From Gramella sp. AN32 (GTDB taxonomy: Bacteria; Bacteroidota; Bacteroidia; Flavobacteriales; Flavobacteriaceae): DNA of 64,000 nucleotides. The stretch covers positions 186,001-250,000 of the forward strand of contig NZ_QEYO01000002.1 of the NCBI RefSeq assembly GCF_023718305.1, written 5' to 3'. Each line of letters opens with the position of its first letter. Position 1 is the first letter of the stretch. Shown piece after piece: positions 52,722 to 60,049 of the stretch. Both the position numbers and the translations under genes were made by a program. Below the pieces are notes generated by a model. That model was not told the DNA's origin, did no database searches, and saw nothing but the letters and a program-made list of their open reading frames with translations.

Positions 52722-53504
52722 ATGAATTACGAAAATATTTTAGCAGTAGTTGATGATCATATTTTAACGATCACCATAGACAGACCCAAGAAGCTGAATG
52801 CGCTTAACCGTGACACCATTCAGGAATTGCATGAGTGTTTAAAGGATGCCAGGGAAGATAAAGACGTAAAAGTGGTGATCATAACCGGAAGTGGCGAAAA
52901 AGCTTTTGTTGCCGGTGCCGATATTAGTGAATTTGCCGATTATTCCCCGAAAGAAGGAAAAAGACTTTCCGCAGACGGTCAAAATAAACTGTTCGATTAT
53001 GTAGCCAATTTTCCAAAACCGGTAATTGCGGCGATCAACGGATTTGCCCTTGGCGGCGGGCTTGAACTGGCCATGGCGGCTCATTTTAGAATTGCCAGTG
53101 ATAATGCGAAAATGGGTTTACCGGAAGTTTCCCTGGGAGTGATCCCAGGTTATGGTGGGACACAGCGATTGCCACAACTGGTGGGAAAAGGCCGGGCGAT
53201 GGAAATGATCATGACCGCGAATATGATCGATGCCAACCAGGCTTTACAATATAACCTCGTTAACCATGTGGTTGAATTAGCTGAGTTGGAAGATTTTTGT
53301 AATGAGATGGCGGCAAAGATTTTGAAAAACTCTATGTGTGCCATAAAAGGAGCTATAAAGGCTATCAACGCAAATTATGAAGCCGGTAAAAATGGTTTTG
53401 AAATTGAAATCGAAGAATTCGGCCGGGCTTTTGGAACAGAAGATTTCAAGGAAGGAACCAGTGCTTTTCTAAACAAAAGAAAGGCAGATTTCCCGGGGAA
53501 ATAA
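52722..53504 (+). CDS. Enoyl-CoA hydratase/isomerase family protein
   Basis: A 260-residue crotonase-fold enzyme. The oxyanion-hole glycines are in FVAGADISEF (about 62-71) and FALGGGLELAMA (about 107-118), and the two acidic catalytic positions are within GLPEVSLGVIPGYGGTQRLP (about 131-150). It should hydrate 2-enoyl-CoA in beta-oxidation, most likely short-chain. It follows the histidine kinase by 3 bases. Several hairpins lie downstream. Confidence 0.95.
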   Translation: MNYENILAVVDDHILTITIDRPKKLNALNRDTIQELHECLKDAREDKDVKVVIITGSGEKAFVAGADISEFADYSPKEGKRLSADGQNKLFDYVANFPKPVIAAINGFALGGGLELAMAAHFRIASDNAKMGLPEVSLGVIPGYGGTQRLPQLVGKGRAMEMIMTANMIDANQALQYNLVNHVVELAELEDFCNEMAAKILKNSMCAIKGAIKAINANYEAGKNGFEIEIEEFGRAFGTEDFKEGTSAFLNKRKADFPGK

Positions 53505-53534
53505 AAGTTAAAAGAGGCGATTTTATATTATGTC

Positions 53535-53566
53535 ATCCTGTCCCGAAGTATCGGGAGTTGCAGGAT
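53535..53566. repeat. REP-like bulged hairpin
   Basis: ATCCTG (53535-53540) and TCCCGA (53541-53546) pair with TCGGGA (53551-53556) and CAGGAT (53561-53566), with a GTTG bulge at 53557-53560 and an AGTA loop. The preceding GTC gives the GTCATCCTG start common to this repeat class. Confidence 0.65.
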
Positions 53567-53682
53567 CTTATTTTGTTTTCGATCTTTTAACCTTAAAAAT
53601 TGTCAGCCTGAATCTTTCAGCTTCGCTCAGGATAAACTAACGTCAAGGGCTAGCATAATTTCAATAGCGTTATTTAGAATCC

Positions 53683-53717
53683 AAACCTCCCAGGTTTTCA
53701 AAACCTGGGAGGTTTTT
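53683..53717. terminator. Perfect 16-bp hairpin, probable bidirectional terminator
   Basis: AAACCTCCCAGGTTTT (53683-53698) and AAAACCTGGGAGGTTT (53700-53715) are exact complements separated by one base; the T run reaches 53717. The A-rich left and T-rich right flanks allow termination from either side. It can serve the enoyl-CoA hydratase transcript, about 180 bases upstream. Confidence 0.6.
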
Positions 53718-53734
53718 CATGTTATTTATTTAAC

Positions 53735-53823
53735 GTCACCCTAAGGCAAGTGATAAAAAGTTTTAACTAGCGCAGGAAATTGACGTATTTTTTAGAATAT
53801 CTAATAAGATGCTGAAACAAGTT
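53735..53823 (+). repeat. Dispersed ~88-bp repeat, copy 2
   Basis: GTCACCCTAAGGCAAGTG through GATGCTGAAACAAGTT; almost identical to copy 1 at 6372-6459, 47 kb away. It continues into CAGCATGAC, closing an 8-bp stem (ATGCTGAA-N5-TTCAGCAT, 53809-53829). Confidence 0.85.
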
Positions 53824-53976
53824 CAGCATGACTTTTTTTGAACTAATTGATAATCGCAACATATTCTAATCGTCATGGTAACTGAATTCAGGGAAATATG
53901 AAGTTAAATTTAATAAATTTGAGTAAAATAAATTGGAAATAATCCATTAAAAAGGAAATATTCCATATTTTTGAAG

Positions 53977-55050
53977 ATGGCTGAAAATGAATTTTTAAAA
54001 GGAAGAGGGGCGCAAATGAATGTGCATAATCGGTTTTTTGAGCATAGCCATGAAACAAGGGACGATTTTTTAAATTATTGTGCTGCGGAAGGTGATGATT
54101 GGGAAGATAATAAGACGGTCACCATAGAGACTTTTCCGAAGTCAATAGTTAATAAGGTGGACAGTCCCGATGTAGGTATGGGATATTCGTTAAATCCGTA
54201 TCAGGGTTGTGAACATGGCTGCATTTATTGTTACGCTCGAAATTCACATGAATATTGGGGATTTAGCGCGGGGAAGGATTTTGAAAGGAAAATTCTGGTC
54301 AAGAAAAACGCGGTAGAATTGCTAGAAAAAAAGTTACGGAGTAGAAGTTGGGAAGCGATCCCAATTATTCTTTCCGGTAATACCGATTGTTACCAACCCA
54401 TTGAAAAAAAATTTCAGATCACCCAAAACCTTTTAAAAACTTTCCTAAAATTTAAACATCCCACGGGAATAATCACAAAAAATTCACTTATCCTGCGAGA
54501 TCTTGATATCATAAAAGAACTAGCCGCAGATAATTTGATCACGGTGAACCTTTCCATTACAAGTCTAAGTGAAGAAACGCGGAGAATCGTGGAGCCAAGA
54601 ACCGCAACCATTAAAAAGAGATTGCAAACCCTGGAAACCCTAACTAACAATAATATTCCGGTGCGGGTGATGATGGCCCCTATTATCCCCTCGATCAACA
54701 GCCATGAGATCTTACCCCTGGTAAAGGAAATAGCAGAAAGAGGAGCTTTTGGAGTAGGTTACACCATCGTTCGGCTTAATGGGGCGATAGGCCAGATTTT
54801 TACCGATTGGATTCAAAAAGCCATGCCAGATCGCGCGGCCAAAGTCTTGCATCAAATTGAAAGTGTTCATGGAGGAAGTTTAAATGATAGCAGGTATGGC
54901 GTAAGAATGAAAGGAGAAGGAGAATTTGCCAATCAGGTGGCGCAGCAATTTAAGATCGCCAGAGGTCTTTATTTAAAGGATCGGGAAAAACCGGTTTTAA
55001 ATTGTTCCCTTTTTGAGCAACAAAGGGACGGACAGATGAAACTTTTTTAG
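53977..55050 (+). CDS. Radical SAM protein (PA0069/SplB-like)
   Basis: A 357-residue radical SAM enzyme. The iron-sulfur cysteines are C78, C82 and C85 in GCEHGCIYCYARNSHEY, a CxxxCxxC cluster. The start at ATG 53977 (MAENEFLKGRGAQ) is preferred to the TTG at 53971. The downstream LSGNTDCYQPIEKK and RRIVEPRTATIKKRL segments are of the PA0069 group, which is related to spore photoproduct lyase but of unknown reaction. It lies 18 bases before the DNA glycosylase gene, which fits a DNA repair role. Confidence 0.9.
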   Translation: MAENEFLKGRGAQMNVHNRFFEHSHETRDDFLNYCAAEGDDWEDNKTVTIETFPKSIVNKVDSPDVGMGYSLNPYQGCEHGCIYCYARNSHEYWGFSAGKDFERKILVKKNAVELLEKKLRSRSWEAIPIILSGNTDCYQPIEKKFQITQNLLKTFLKFKHPTGIITKNSLILRDLDIIKELAADNLITVNLSITSLSEETRRIVEPRTATIKKRLQTLETLTNNNIPVRVMMAPIIPSINSHEILPLVKEIAERGAFGVGYTIVRLNGAIGQIFTDWIQKAMPDRAAKVLHQIESVHGGSLNDSRYGVRMKGEGEFANQVAQQFKIARGLYLKDREKPVLNCSLFEQQRDGQMKLF

Positions 55051-55068
55051 TAATTTAAAAACAAAAAA

Positions 55069-55851
55069 ATGCCGGAATTACCAGAAGTTGCCTATCAGAA
55101 AGTATATATAGATTCCACCAGTTTGCATCAGCAAATTGTTCAGGTAGAGACGGGTGCAACGAAAATATTTCAGTCCGCAAAAAAATATTTTGAAGAAGTT
55201 TTGCTGAAGAATCAACTGGAATCTATTAGCCAAATTGGGAAATACCTGCTCGTTGAATTGAAGAAGAAAGGTTTTCTGGTTATTCATTTCGGTATGACTG
55301 GCCGGATGGATTATTTTAAACACGATGAGGTCCACAAACATGCACAACTCACGCTTACTTTCGAAAATGGGGGTAAACTTTCATTTATATGTCCGCGGAA
55401 ATTCGGAAAACTTTTTCTTACTGATTCTATTGAAAACTTCAAGAAGAAGCAAAAACTTGGTCCGCATGCTACAAATTTAAGCAAAGCTGATTTTCAGAAA
55501 TTATTCGAAAAGAAAAAAGGCAATGTAAAATCTGCCTTAATGGATCAGTCTTTTATCGCCGGCCTGGGCAATTTGTATGTGGATGAAATGCTTTTCCAAA
55601 GTGGAATCCATCCAAAATCAAAAACTGAAAATCTTGGTAAAAATGATCTTTCAGCGATGTATAAAAATATGATCGAAGTTTTGGAAACCGTCACCAAAAG
55701 TAAAATGGAGGGAAAGAAAATTCCAACCTCGTATTTGCGCTCACATAGATCTGAAGGAGCAGACTGTCCTAACGGCAAAGGCAAGATTGAGATGATCAAA
55801 ATTGGGGGAAGAAGCACCTATTTTTGCCCGGAGTGCCAGGAAATCAAATAA
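55069..55851 (+). CDS. Fpg/Nei-family DNA glycosylase
   Basis: A 260-residue base-excision enzyme. The N-terminal catalytic motif PELPEV (P2, E3) is intact, as are the DNA-binding lysine in IGKYLLVEL, the helix-two-turn-helix region SFIAGLGNLYVDEML and the GGRSTYF arginine. The zinc finger is odd: the first knuckle reads DCPNG where CPxC is expected, so only C233, C253 and C256 are present. Activity on oxidised purines or pyrimidines is expected. Fpg and Nei are not separable by eye. Confidence 0.9.
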   Translation: MPELPEVAYQKVYIDSTSLHQQIVQVETGATKIFQSAKKYFEEVLLKNQLESISQIGKYLLVELKKKGFLVIHFGMTGRMDYFKHDEVHKHAQLTLTFENGGKLSFICPRKFGKLFLTDSIENFKKKQKLGPHATNLSKADFQKLFEKKKGNVKSALMDQSFIAGLGNLYVDEMLFQSGIHPKSKTENLGKNDLSAMYKNMIEVLETVTKSKMEGKKIPTSYLRSHRSEGADCPNGKGKIEMIKIGGRSTYFCPECQEIK

Positions 55852-56002
55852 TGCTGATAGTCATCGCGAGCAAGGCGTGGCAATGTTTGTTCTTACATGG
55901 GATTGCTTCGGTCACTTCGTTTCCTGGCAATAACTTTTTAATTTGGTTAGGTATTAGAGACCAGTTCAGGGTCTACAGTACGCAAATAAATACGTCAATG
56001 GT

Positions 56003-56080
56003 AACTTGTTTCAGCATCTCATTTGATATGCTAAAAAAGTCAATTTTCTCCGCTGGATAAACTTTTTTCAGGAGTCCCGC
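56003..56080 (-). repeat. Dispersed 88-bp family, diverged copy 3 (inverted)
   Basis: AACTTGTTTCAGCATCTCAT, then GTCAATTTTCTCCGCTGGAT and CAGGAGTCC, follow the reverse complement of copies 1 and 2. The segment just before it (55969-56002, GGTCTACAGTACGCAAATAA) matches the right part of the 6.4-kb element. Confidence 0.7.
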
Positions 56081-56097
56081 AATAACGAATGCTTAGT

Positions 56098-56121
56098 CAC
56101 ATTGAGCGGAGTCGAAATGTG
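56098..56121. repeat. Short hairpin of the GGAGTCGAAATG repeat class
   Basis: CACATT (56098-56103) pairs with AATGTG (56116-56121) round a GAGCGGAGTCGA loop. Confidence 0.5.
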
Positions 56122-56251
56122 CAAGCAGGATTTCGGTAAATTAGTTAGTGCTAATTGATCATGAGATTCCTCTCTCCGTTCGGGATGACAATTTAAGTTA
56201 GTCTTTAGTTTTATTCGTCATCGCGAGCGCAGTCGAAACATATTTCATTCT

Positions 56252-56278
56252 TTTCTTTTTCCATTGCTGAAAAAGAAA
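56252..56278. repeat. Perfect 10-bp hairpin
   Basis: TTTCTTTTTC (56252-56261) and GAAAAAGAAA (56269-56278) pair across CATTGCT. The AAAAAGAAACAAAAAATCTAG continuation is a sequence I associate with intergenic repeats of flavobacteria. Confidence 0.55.
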
Positions 56279-56308
56279 CAAAAAATCTAGTCTGCAATTT
56301 CTCGTTCA

Positions 56309-56390
56309 CCCGTAACGGTTTAAATCCTAAAAGAATTGAACTCGCTTCGCTCAAACAGCAATTCTTTTGAACGGATTTTGCACCTACGGG
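56309..56390. repeat. Nested 82-base stem structure
   Basis: Three perfect pairing blocks are stacked: CCCGTA/TACGGG (56309-56314 with 56385-56390), AAATCC/GGATTT (56322-56327 with 56373-56378) and AAAAGAATTG/CAATTCTTTT (56329-56338 with 56359-56368). The order and spacing make one long hairpin; if transcribed it would be strongly structured. Confidence 0.65.
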
Positions 56391-56438
56391 TCCCGAATCC
56401 GAAACTGAGGACGTTTCCCTACTGGTTGTCATTGCGAA

Positions 56439-56457
56439 CCTGCCTGCGGTAGGCAGG
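56439..56457. repeat. 7-bp palindromic hairpin (CCTGCCT/AGGCAGG)
   Basis: CCTGCCT (56439-56445) pairs with AGGCAGG (56451-56457) across GCGGT, inside a GTCATTGCGA..GCAATC repeat. Confidence 0.6.
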
Positions 56458-56583
56458 CGCAGTGAAGCAATCTATTATGGAGACTGCTTCGCTTCGCTAC
56501 CATTGACGTTTTTATTTGGTACGTATTAGAGACCCTGAAACCAGTTCAGGGTGATGCTGGTTTTTAGAATTACCGTTATGCTG

Positions 56584-56660
56584 AACTTGTTTCAGCATCT
56601 TATTAGATCTTCTAAAAATATGTCAATTTCCTACGCTAGAAAATTTTTCAGAGGTTCCGC
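56584..56660 (-). repeat. Dispersed 88-bp family, diverged copy 4 (inverted)
   Basis: AACTTGTTTCAGCATCTTAT, TCTAAAAATA, GTCAATTTCCTACGCTAG and TTCAGAGG follow the reverse complement of copies 1 and 2. It overlaps an 8-bp stem, ATGCTGAA-N5-TTCAGCAT at 56578-56598. A second stem, ACCCTGAA-N5-TTCAGGGT, is at 56532-56552. Confidence 0.7.
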
Positions 56661-56686
56661 AGATACATTATTATTTTATTGACTAA

Positions 56687-57346
56687 TTAGCGGTTACCAT
56701 TCCATTCCGCATAGAATTGATTGAGAAAATTTTCCATAAACAAATGTCTATCGGCTGCGATTTTCTGCCCGCTTTCCGTGTTCATGCGGTTCTTCAGCAA
56801 TAATAATTTTTCATAGAAATGATTGATAGTGGGAGCATTCGATTTTTTATATTCCTCTTTAGTCATTTGTAAATTTGGCTGAATATCGGGATCATAAAGA
56901 GGGCGGCCTTTAAAACCACCATAATTGAAAGTTCGGGCAATCCCAATGGCACCAATAGCATCTAATCTGTCGGCATCCTGAACGATATTCAGTTCGATCG
57001 ATTTAAATTTCTGCTCCACATTTCCGCCTTTAAAAGATATGTTTTCTATAATCCTAATCACATGATCAATCACCTCTGGTTCTGCTTGTTCACTTTTCAG
57101 AAATTCCCTGGCTTTTTCAGGTCCTACACTTTCATCTCCCTGGTGAAATTTAGAGTCGGCAATATCATGAAGCAAAGCACCAAGAATCACTACAAGCATA
57201 TCTGCACGTTCGTTTTTGGCAATAAGTTTGGCGTTATTCAGAACCCGTTCTATATGAAACCAGTCATGTCCACCTTCAGCATTGGAGAGTGTTTTTTTAA
57301 CGAAACTGGTAGTATTTTTTACCAGAGAAAGATCTTTTTCAGTCAT
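56687..57346 (-). CDS. HD-domain phosphohydrolase
   Basis: A 219-residue protein with the HD-superfamily metal-binding set: HDWFHIERV (about 23-31), the HD pair in LGALLHDIADSKFH (about 51-64), and the distal aspartate in IVQDADRLDAIGAIG. It belongs to the YedJ/uncharacterised phosphohydrolase group and probably hydrolyses a nucleotide or other phosphoester. The start abuts the stop of the acyltransferase gene, so they form one unit with it. Confidence 0.9.
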   Translation of the reverse strand: MTEKDLSLVKNTTSFVKKTLSNAEGGHDWFHIERVLNNAKLIAKNERADMLVVILGALLHDIADSKFHQGDESVGPEKAREFLKSEQAEPEVIDHVIRIIENISFKGGNVEQKFKSIELNIVQDADRLDAIGAIGIARTFNYGGFKGRPLYDPDIQPNLQMTKEEYKKSNAPTINHFYEKLLLLKNRMNTESGQKIAADRHLFMENFLNQFYAEWNGNR

Positions 57347-58078
57347 CTAAATGATATCAGCAATAATAATTCTTTCCACTTCAGCAGCTAAACTTTGAGC
57401 ATCATTAGAAGAAACTGGAATAGGCTGATGAATTTTAAAAGTTACAGGAACACCCAATTCTATGGGGAAATTTCCATGTTTGAATAATTTCCAGGAATTG
57501 TTTATCGTAATAGGAACCACTACTGCATCAGGAAGTTTTTTGAAGAGAACCATCATCCCATTAACCTGAAATTTTTTAGGTTGGCCATTCCGGCTTCTTG
57601 TTCCTTCAGGAAAGATCACGGCAGAATGTTTGGTTTTTTTAAGATAATCAGCAAAATTGCTCATTTTCACGAGAGATTCCCGACGATTTTTTCTGTCTAT
57701 TAAAACCGATCCATTATGTCTTAAGTTATAGCTAACACTGGGGATACCCTTTCCCAGTTCTTTTTTACTTACGAATTTCGCATGATGCTTTCTAAAAAAC
57801 CAAACTAAAGGAGGAATGTCATACATCCCCTGATGATTGGCTACAAAAATGCAGGTTTTATCCTTAGGAAGATCAAAATTATTTTCCAGGTGAAAGCTTG
57901 TTCCCAACACGTTTAGGCAACGCATCAGGCATAAATTGAGAATATCTACGCTACGCTTATGGGCGCTATATCCACCCAATTTTAGACAAAGTATCTGGAT
58001 AGGGTGAAATATCACAAGTGTAAGAAAAAAAAGAAAAATAAAAACTACCGATAGCGGGTAGGAAAGTATTTTTTTCAT
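57347..58078 (-). CDS. 1-acyl-sn-glycerol-3-phosphate acyltransferase (PlsC family), second copy
   Basis: A 243-residue membrane acyltransferase with an N-terminal hydrophobic segment (about 6-30), the HX4D motif NHQGMYD, and the substrate block FPEGTRSRNGQPKKF. It is less than half identical by eye to the acyltransferase at 19232-19975 and is the more PlsC-like of the two. It acylates lysophosphatidate or another lysolipid. The HD-domain gene follows without a gap. Roles of the two copies may differ in acyl specificity, but this cannot be seen. Confidence 0.9.
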   Translation of the reverse strand: MKKILSYPLSVVFIFLFFLTLVIFHPIQILCLKLGGYSAHKRSVDILNLCLMRCLNVLGTSFHLENNFDLPKDKTCIFVANHQGMYDIPPLVWFFRKHHAKFVSKKELGKGIPSVSYNLRHNGSVLIDRKNRRESLVKMSNFADYLKKTKHSAVIFPEGTRSRNGQPKKFQVNGMMVLFKKLPDAVVVPITINNSWKLFKHGNFPIELGVPVTFKIHQPIPVSSNDAQSLAAEVERIIIADII

Positions 58079-58120
58079 AAAACCAAAAATACAAAAATAG
58101 GGATTTTAAAAAACCCAAAT

Positions 58121-58147
58121 AAAAAAGCCGACTCGAGGCCGGCTTTT
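58121..58147 (-). terminator. Intrinsic terminator of the bacilliredoxin gene
   Basis: AAAAGCCG (58123-58130) pairs with CGGCTTTT (58140-58147). On the minus strand, downstream of the gene that ends at 58167, the stem is followed by a T run, as needed for termination. Confidence 0.7.
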
Positions 58148-58166
58148 ATCATATTTGGAAGGCTTA

Positions 58167-58577
58167 TTAACAAAATTCGTTATAAGCTCCAATAAGATTT
58201 TCTGCGATCATTTCTGCAGGGCGACCTTCAATATGGTGACGCTCTAACATATGCACTAACTCCCCGTCTTTATAAAGTGCCATAGAAGGGGAAGAAGGAG
58301 GGAAAGGAACCATGTAACTTCTGGCCTTATCTGTTGCTTCGCCATCTACACCTGCGAAAACGGTATATAAATTATCAGGTTTTTTTGCATTTTGTAAAGA
58401 CATTCTGGCTCCCGGACGGGCATTGGCAGCAGCACATCCACAAACCGAATTTACCACCACTAAAGTAGTCCCTTTAGTTTCCATAGCCTTATCAACATCT
58501 TCAACCGTGTGTAATTCTTCAAAACCAAGCTTGGTCAAATCCTCTCTCATTGGTTTTACTAATTCTGCTGGATACAT
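58167..58577 (-). CDS. Bacilliredoxin, BrxA/BrxB (YphP/YqiW) family
   Basis: A 136-residue thioredoxin-fold protein with the CGC active site (C46-G-C48 in VNSVCGCAAANARPGA), followed by the conserved FPPSSPSMALYKDGELVHMLERH. In Bacillus, bacilliredoxins remove bacillithiol from modified proteins. Bacteroidota proteins of this family are common, and the presence of bacillithiol here is an inference. It is monocistronic, with a promoter and a terminator. Confidence 0.92.
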   Translation of the reverse strand: MYPAELVKPMREDLTKLGFEELHTVEDVDKAMETKGTTLVVVNSVCGCAAANARPGARMSLQNAKKPDNLYTVFAGVDGEATDKARSYMVPFPPSSPSMALYKDGELVHMLERHHIEGRPAEMIAENLIGAYNEFC

Positions 58578-58610
58578 ATATCTATATTTTTATTAAACAA
58601 TTTAAAGGTA

Positions 58611-58618
58611 CAAAGATA
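58611..58618 (-). promoter_or_regulatory. Putative -7 element of the bacilliredoxin gene
   Basis: On the minus strand 58618-58611 reads TATCTTTG (TAnnTTTG), about 34 bases before the start. Confidence 0.45.
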
Positions 58619-58703
58619 CCAAATAAACTTCAGCCTGCATATTTCCATTTACTATGAACACATAGGTGTAATTTATTAAAGGATATTTATTTGAAATGAA
58701 GTG

Positions 58704-58736
58704 TTTGCTGATTAAATACCGAAAATACTATCTTAG
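58704..58736 (+). promoter_or_regulatory. Putative promoter of the TerB-DnaJ gene
   Basis: TTTG at 58704-58707, a 21-base gap and TATCTTAG (one base off TAnnTTTG) at 58729-58736, 20 bases before the start codon. Confidence 0.35.
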
Positions 58737-58756
58737 CCAACAAAGAAAATTGCCCC

Positions 58757-59491
58757 ATGATTAAATGGTTGTTAACGTTTCTGGGTTATATGTATTTTAG
58801 ATTCCCCGGAGCCATTTTAGGATTTATAGTCGGAACCCTAGTGGATAATTATATACGATCTTCCGGTGGATTTTTAAACTCCATAGGTGGCCAGCAAAAA
58901 TCAAGTGTTTCTCCCGGAGATTTCGAACTGAATCTTTTATCCCTTTGTTCCCTTGTGATCAAGGCTGATGGGCAGGTATCCCAAACCGAACTTGATTATG
59001 TGCGGGCATATTTTGTGCAATCATACGGGAAAGAACGCGCGAATGCTACTTTTAGGACTTTTAACGAAGTCGTTAAGAACAGGCAGGTTTCGGCTAGCCG
59101 TATTGGAAGATATCTTGCTGCACGGACTAAATATCCAACCAGGCTTCAAATTGTTCATTTTCTCTTCGGAATTGCCAAAGCTGATGGTCGCGTAAGTGAA
59201 GCTGAAGCCAGGGCCATTCAGGAAATTTCCGGTTACCTTCAAATCACTGGTCGTGATTTTGAAAGCATCAAAGCGATGTTTTTCAAGAAAGCTGACTATT
59301 CTTATACCATCCTGGAAATTGAAAAGACGGCCTCGAACGAGGATGTAAAAAAAGCTTATCGTAAAATGGCAAAAAAATATCACCCCGATAAATTGGGCCA
59401 TATGGACGAAGCTTATAGAAAAGGTGCTCAGGAGAAATTCACCAAAGTCCAGGAAGCCTATGAAAACATTCAAAAAGAAAGAGGGATGTAA
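58757..59491 (+). CDS. TerB-DnaJ co-chaperone (DjlA-like)
   Basis: A 244-residue protein. An N-terminal hydrophobic segment (about 3-30) anchors it in the membrane. A TerB-like helical domain (about 55-165, with [17 protein letters not shown] and [17 protein letters not shown]) follows, then a J domain (about 181-244) with the HPD motif in KKYHPDKLG. DjlA-type proteins stimulate DnaK at the membrane. The stop is followed by an imperfect hairpin. Confidence 0.9.
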   Translation: MIKWLLTFLGYMYFRFPGAILGFIVGTLVDNYIRSSGGFLNSIGGQQKSSVSPGDFELNLLSLCSLVIKADGQVSQTELDYVRAYFVQSYGKERANATFRTFNEVVKNRQVSASRIGRYLAARTKYPTRLQIVHFLFGIAKADGRVSEAEARAIQEISGYLQITGRDFESIKAMFFKKADYSYTILEIEKTASNEDVKKAYRKMAKKYHPDKLGHMDEAYRKGAQEKFTKVQEAYENIQKERGM

Positions 59492-59529
59492 AAAAACCTC
59501 CCGATAAAATACCGAGAGGCCTTCCAAAC

Positions 59530-59579
59530 AAGACTAGCTATGAAAAAACCGTAGATCAAAAAGATCTCTTGCTAGTCTT
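59530..59579. terminator. Convergent-gene terminator hairpin
   Basis: AAGACTAGC (59530-59538) pairs with GCTAGTCTT (59571-59579), with an inner AGATC/GATCT pair, between the TerB-DnaJ gene and the convergent thioredoxin gene. The right arm overlaps the stop codon of the latter. T residues follow on the plus strand. A smaller CCTC..CG/CG..GAGG stem lies at about 59496-59519. Confidence 0.5.
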
Positions 59580-60039
59580 TTATTAATATTTTTAATTTTT
59601 CAGAAGTGAGATATTCAAAACTTCTTCTTTTAACCCTGAAATTTTCATCCAGCACCATCACAACAGGGAATGAGATGGGCCTGTCCTCTCGCGTGGCGAG
59701 TATTTGTGGAATCTGGTGCACTCCATTTCGTTTTACTTTTGCCTGTTCATTGGTAAAAGTTTGTCCTTCAAATTCAACAGGTTCGGTGCTTTCAGCATTC
59801 ATTTTAACCGCATAAAAATCCTGGTTCACTTTAGAAACAATTTCCGGGTCCCTGAAAGCATTCTTATCCATTTTTTTACAGTAAACACACCAGTCTGTAT
59901 AGAAATAAAGCACTACAGGCTTGGTTTTGACTTTTAAAGAATCTTCTAAGTCTTCAAAACCTATCCAATTTATTTCAGCGTGTTGCGCTTTTATGGGCTG
60001 AAGGGCGAAAACCAATAGTATTAAAAATAACTTTTTCAT
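59572..60039 (-). CDS. Exported thioredoxin-family protein
   Basis: A 155-residue protein: signal peptide (1-18, ending IKAQ) and a thioredoxin-like domain with the redox pair C51-V-Y-C54 in FYTDWCVYCKKM. A cis-proline-like block is at SFPVVMVLDEN (about 124-134). It is a periplasmic thiol reductase or isomerase of the DUF255/Thioredoxin_7 type. It lies 10 bases after the TonB receptor gene, so it is in the same unit and may help fold or reduce an outer-membrane protein. Confidence 0.88.
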   Translation of the reverse strand: MKKLFLILLVFALQPIKAQHAEINWIGFEDLEDSLKVKTKPVVLYFYTDWCVYCKKMDKNAFRDPEIVSKVNQDFYAVKMNAESTEPVEFEGQTFTNEQAKVKRNGVHQIPQILATREDRPISFPVVMVLDENFRVKRRSFEYLTSEKLKILIKD

Positions 60040-60049
60040 ATTCTAAATA

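Larger units (their letters stand above)
53505..53976. other. 472-base intergenic stretch: hairpins and a dispersed repeat
   Basis: No gene is supported. In order it holds a bulged hairpin (53535-53566, ATCCTGTCCCGA..TCGGGA..CAGGAT), a weaker CCTGA/TCAGG pair near 53608-53631, a perfect 16-bp hairpin (53683-53715), dispersed repeat copy 2 (53735-53823) and a short stem (53809-53829). About 140 AT-rich bases follow before the radical SAM gene. Confidence 0.75.
55852..56686. other. 835-base intergenic repeat island
   Basis: No credible gene. It contains at least four kinds of repeat: GTCATCGCGAG/GCAATG-type (55858-55930 and 56427-56500), a CACATT/AATGTG hairpin with the GGAGTCGAAATG motif (56098-56121), two inverted copies of the dispersed 88-bp family (56003-56080 and 56584-56660), and a long nested stem (56309-56390). 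A 73-codon minus-strand frame at 56211-56432 runs across these and is probably spurious. Confidence 0.75.

Noticed and set aside
56211..56432. 73-codon minus-strand frame in the repeat island
   Set aside because: Crosses several palindromic repeats; codes no recognisable domain and is probably a by-product of repeat sequence.
59496..59519. Main terminator of the TerB-DnaJ gene
   Set aside because: Stem has a mismatch and a 9-base loop with no T run; the hairpin at 59530-59579 is the better candidate.
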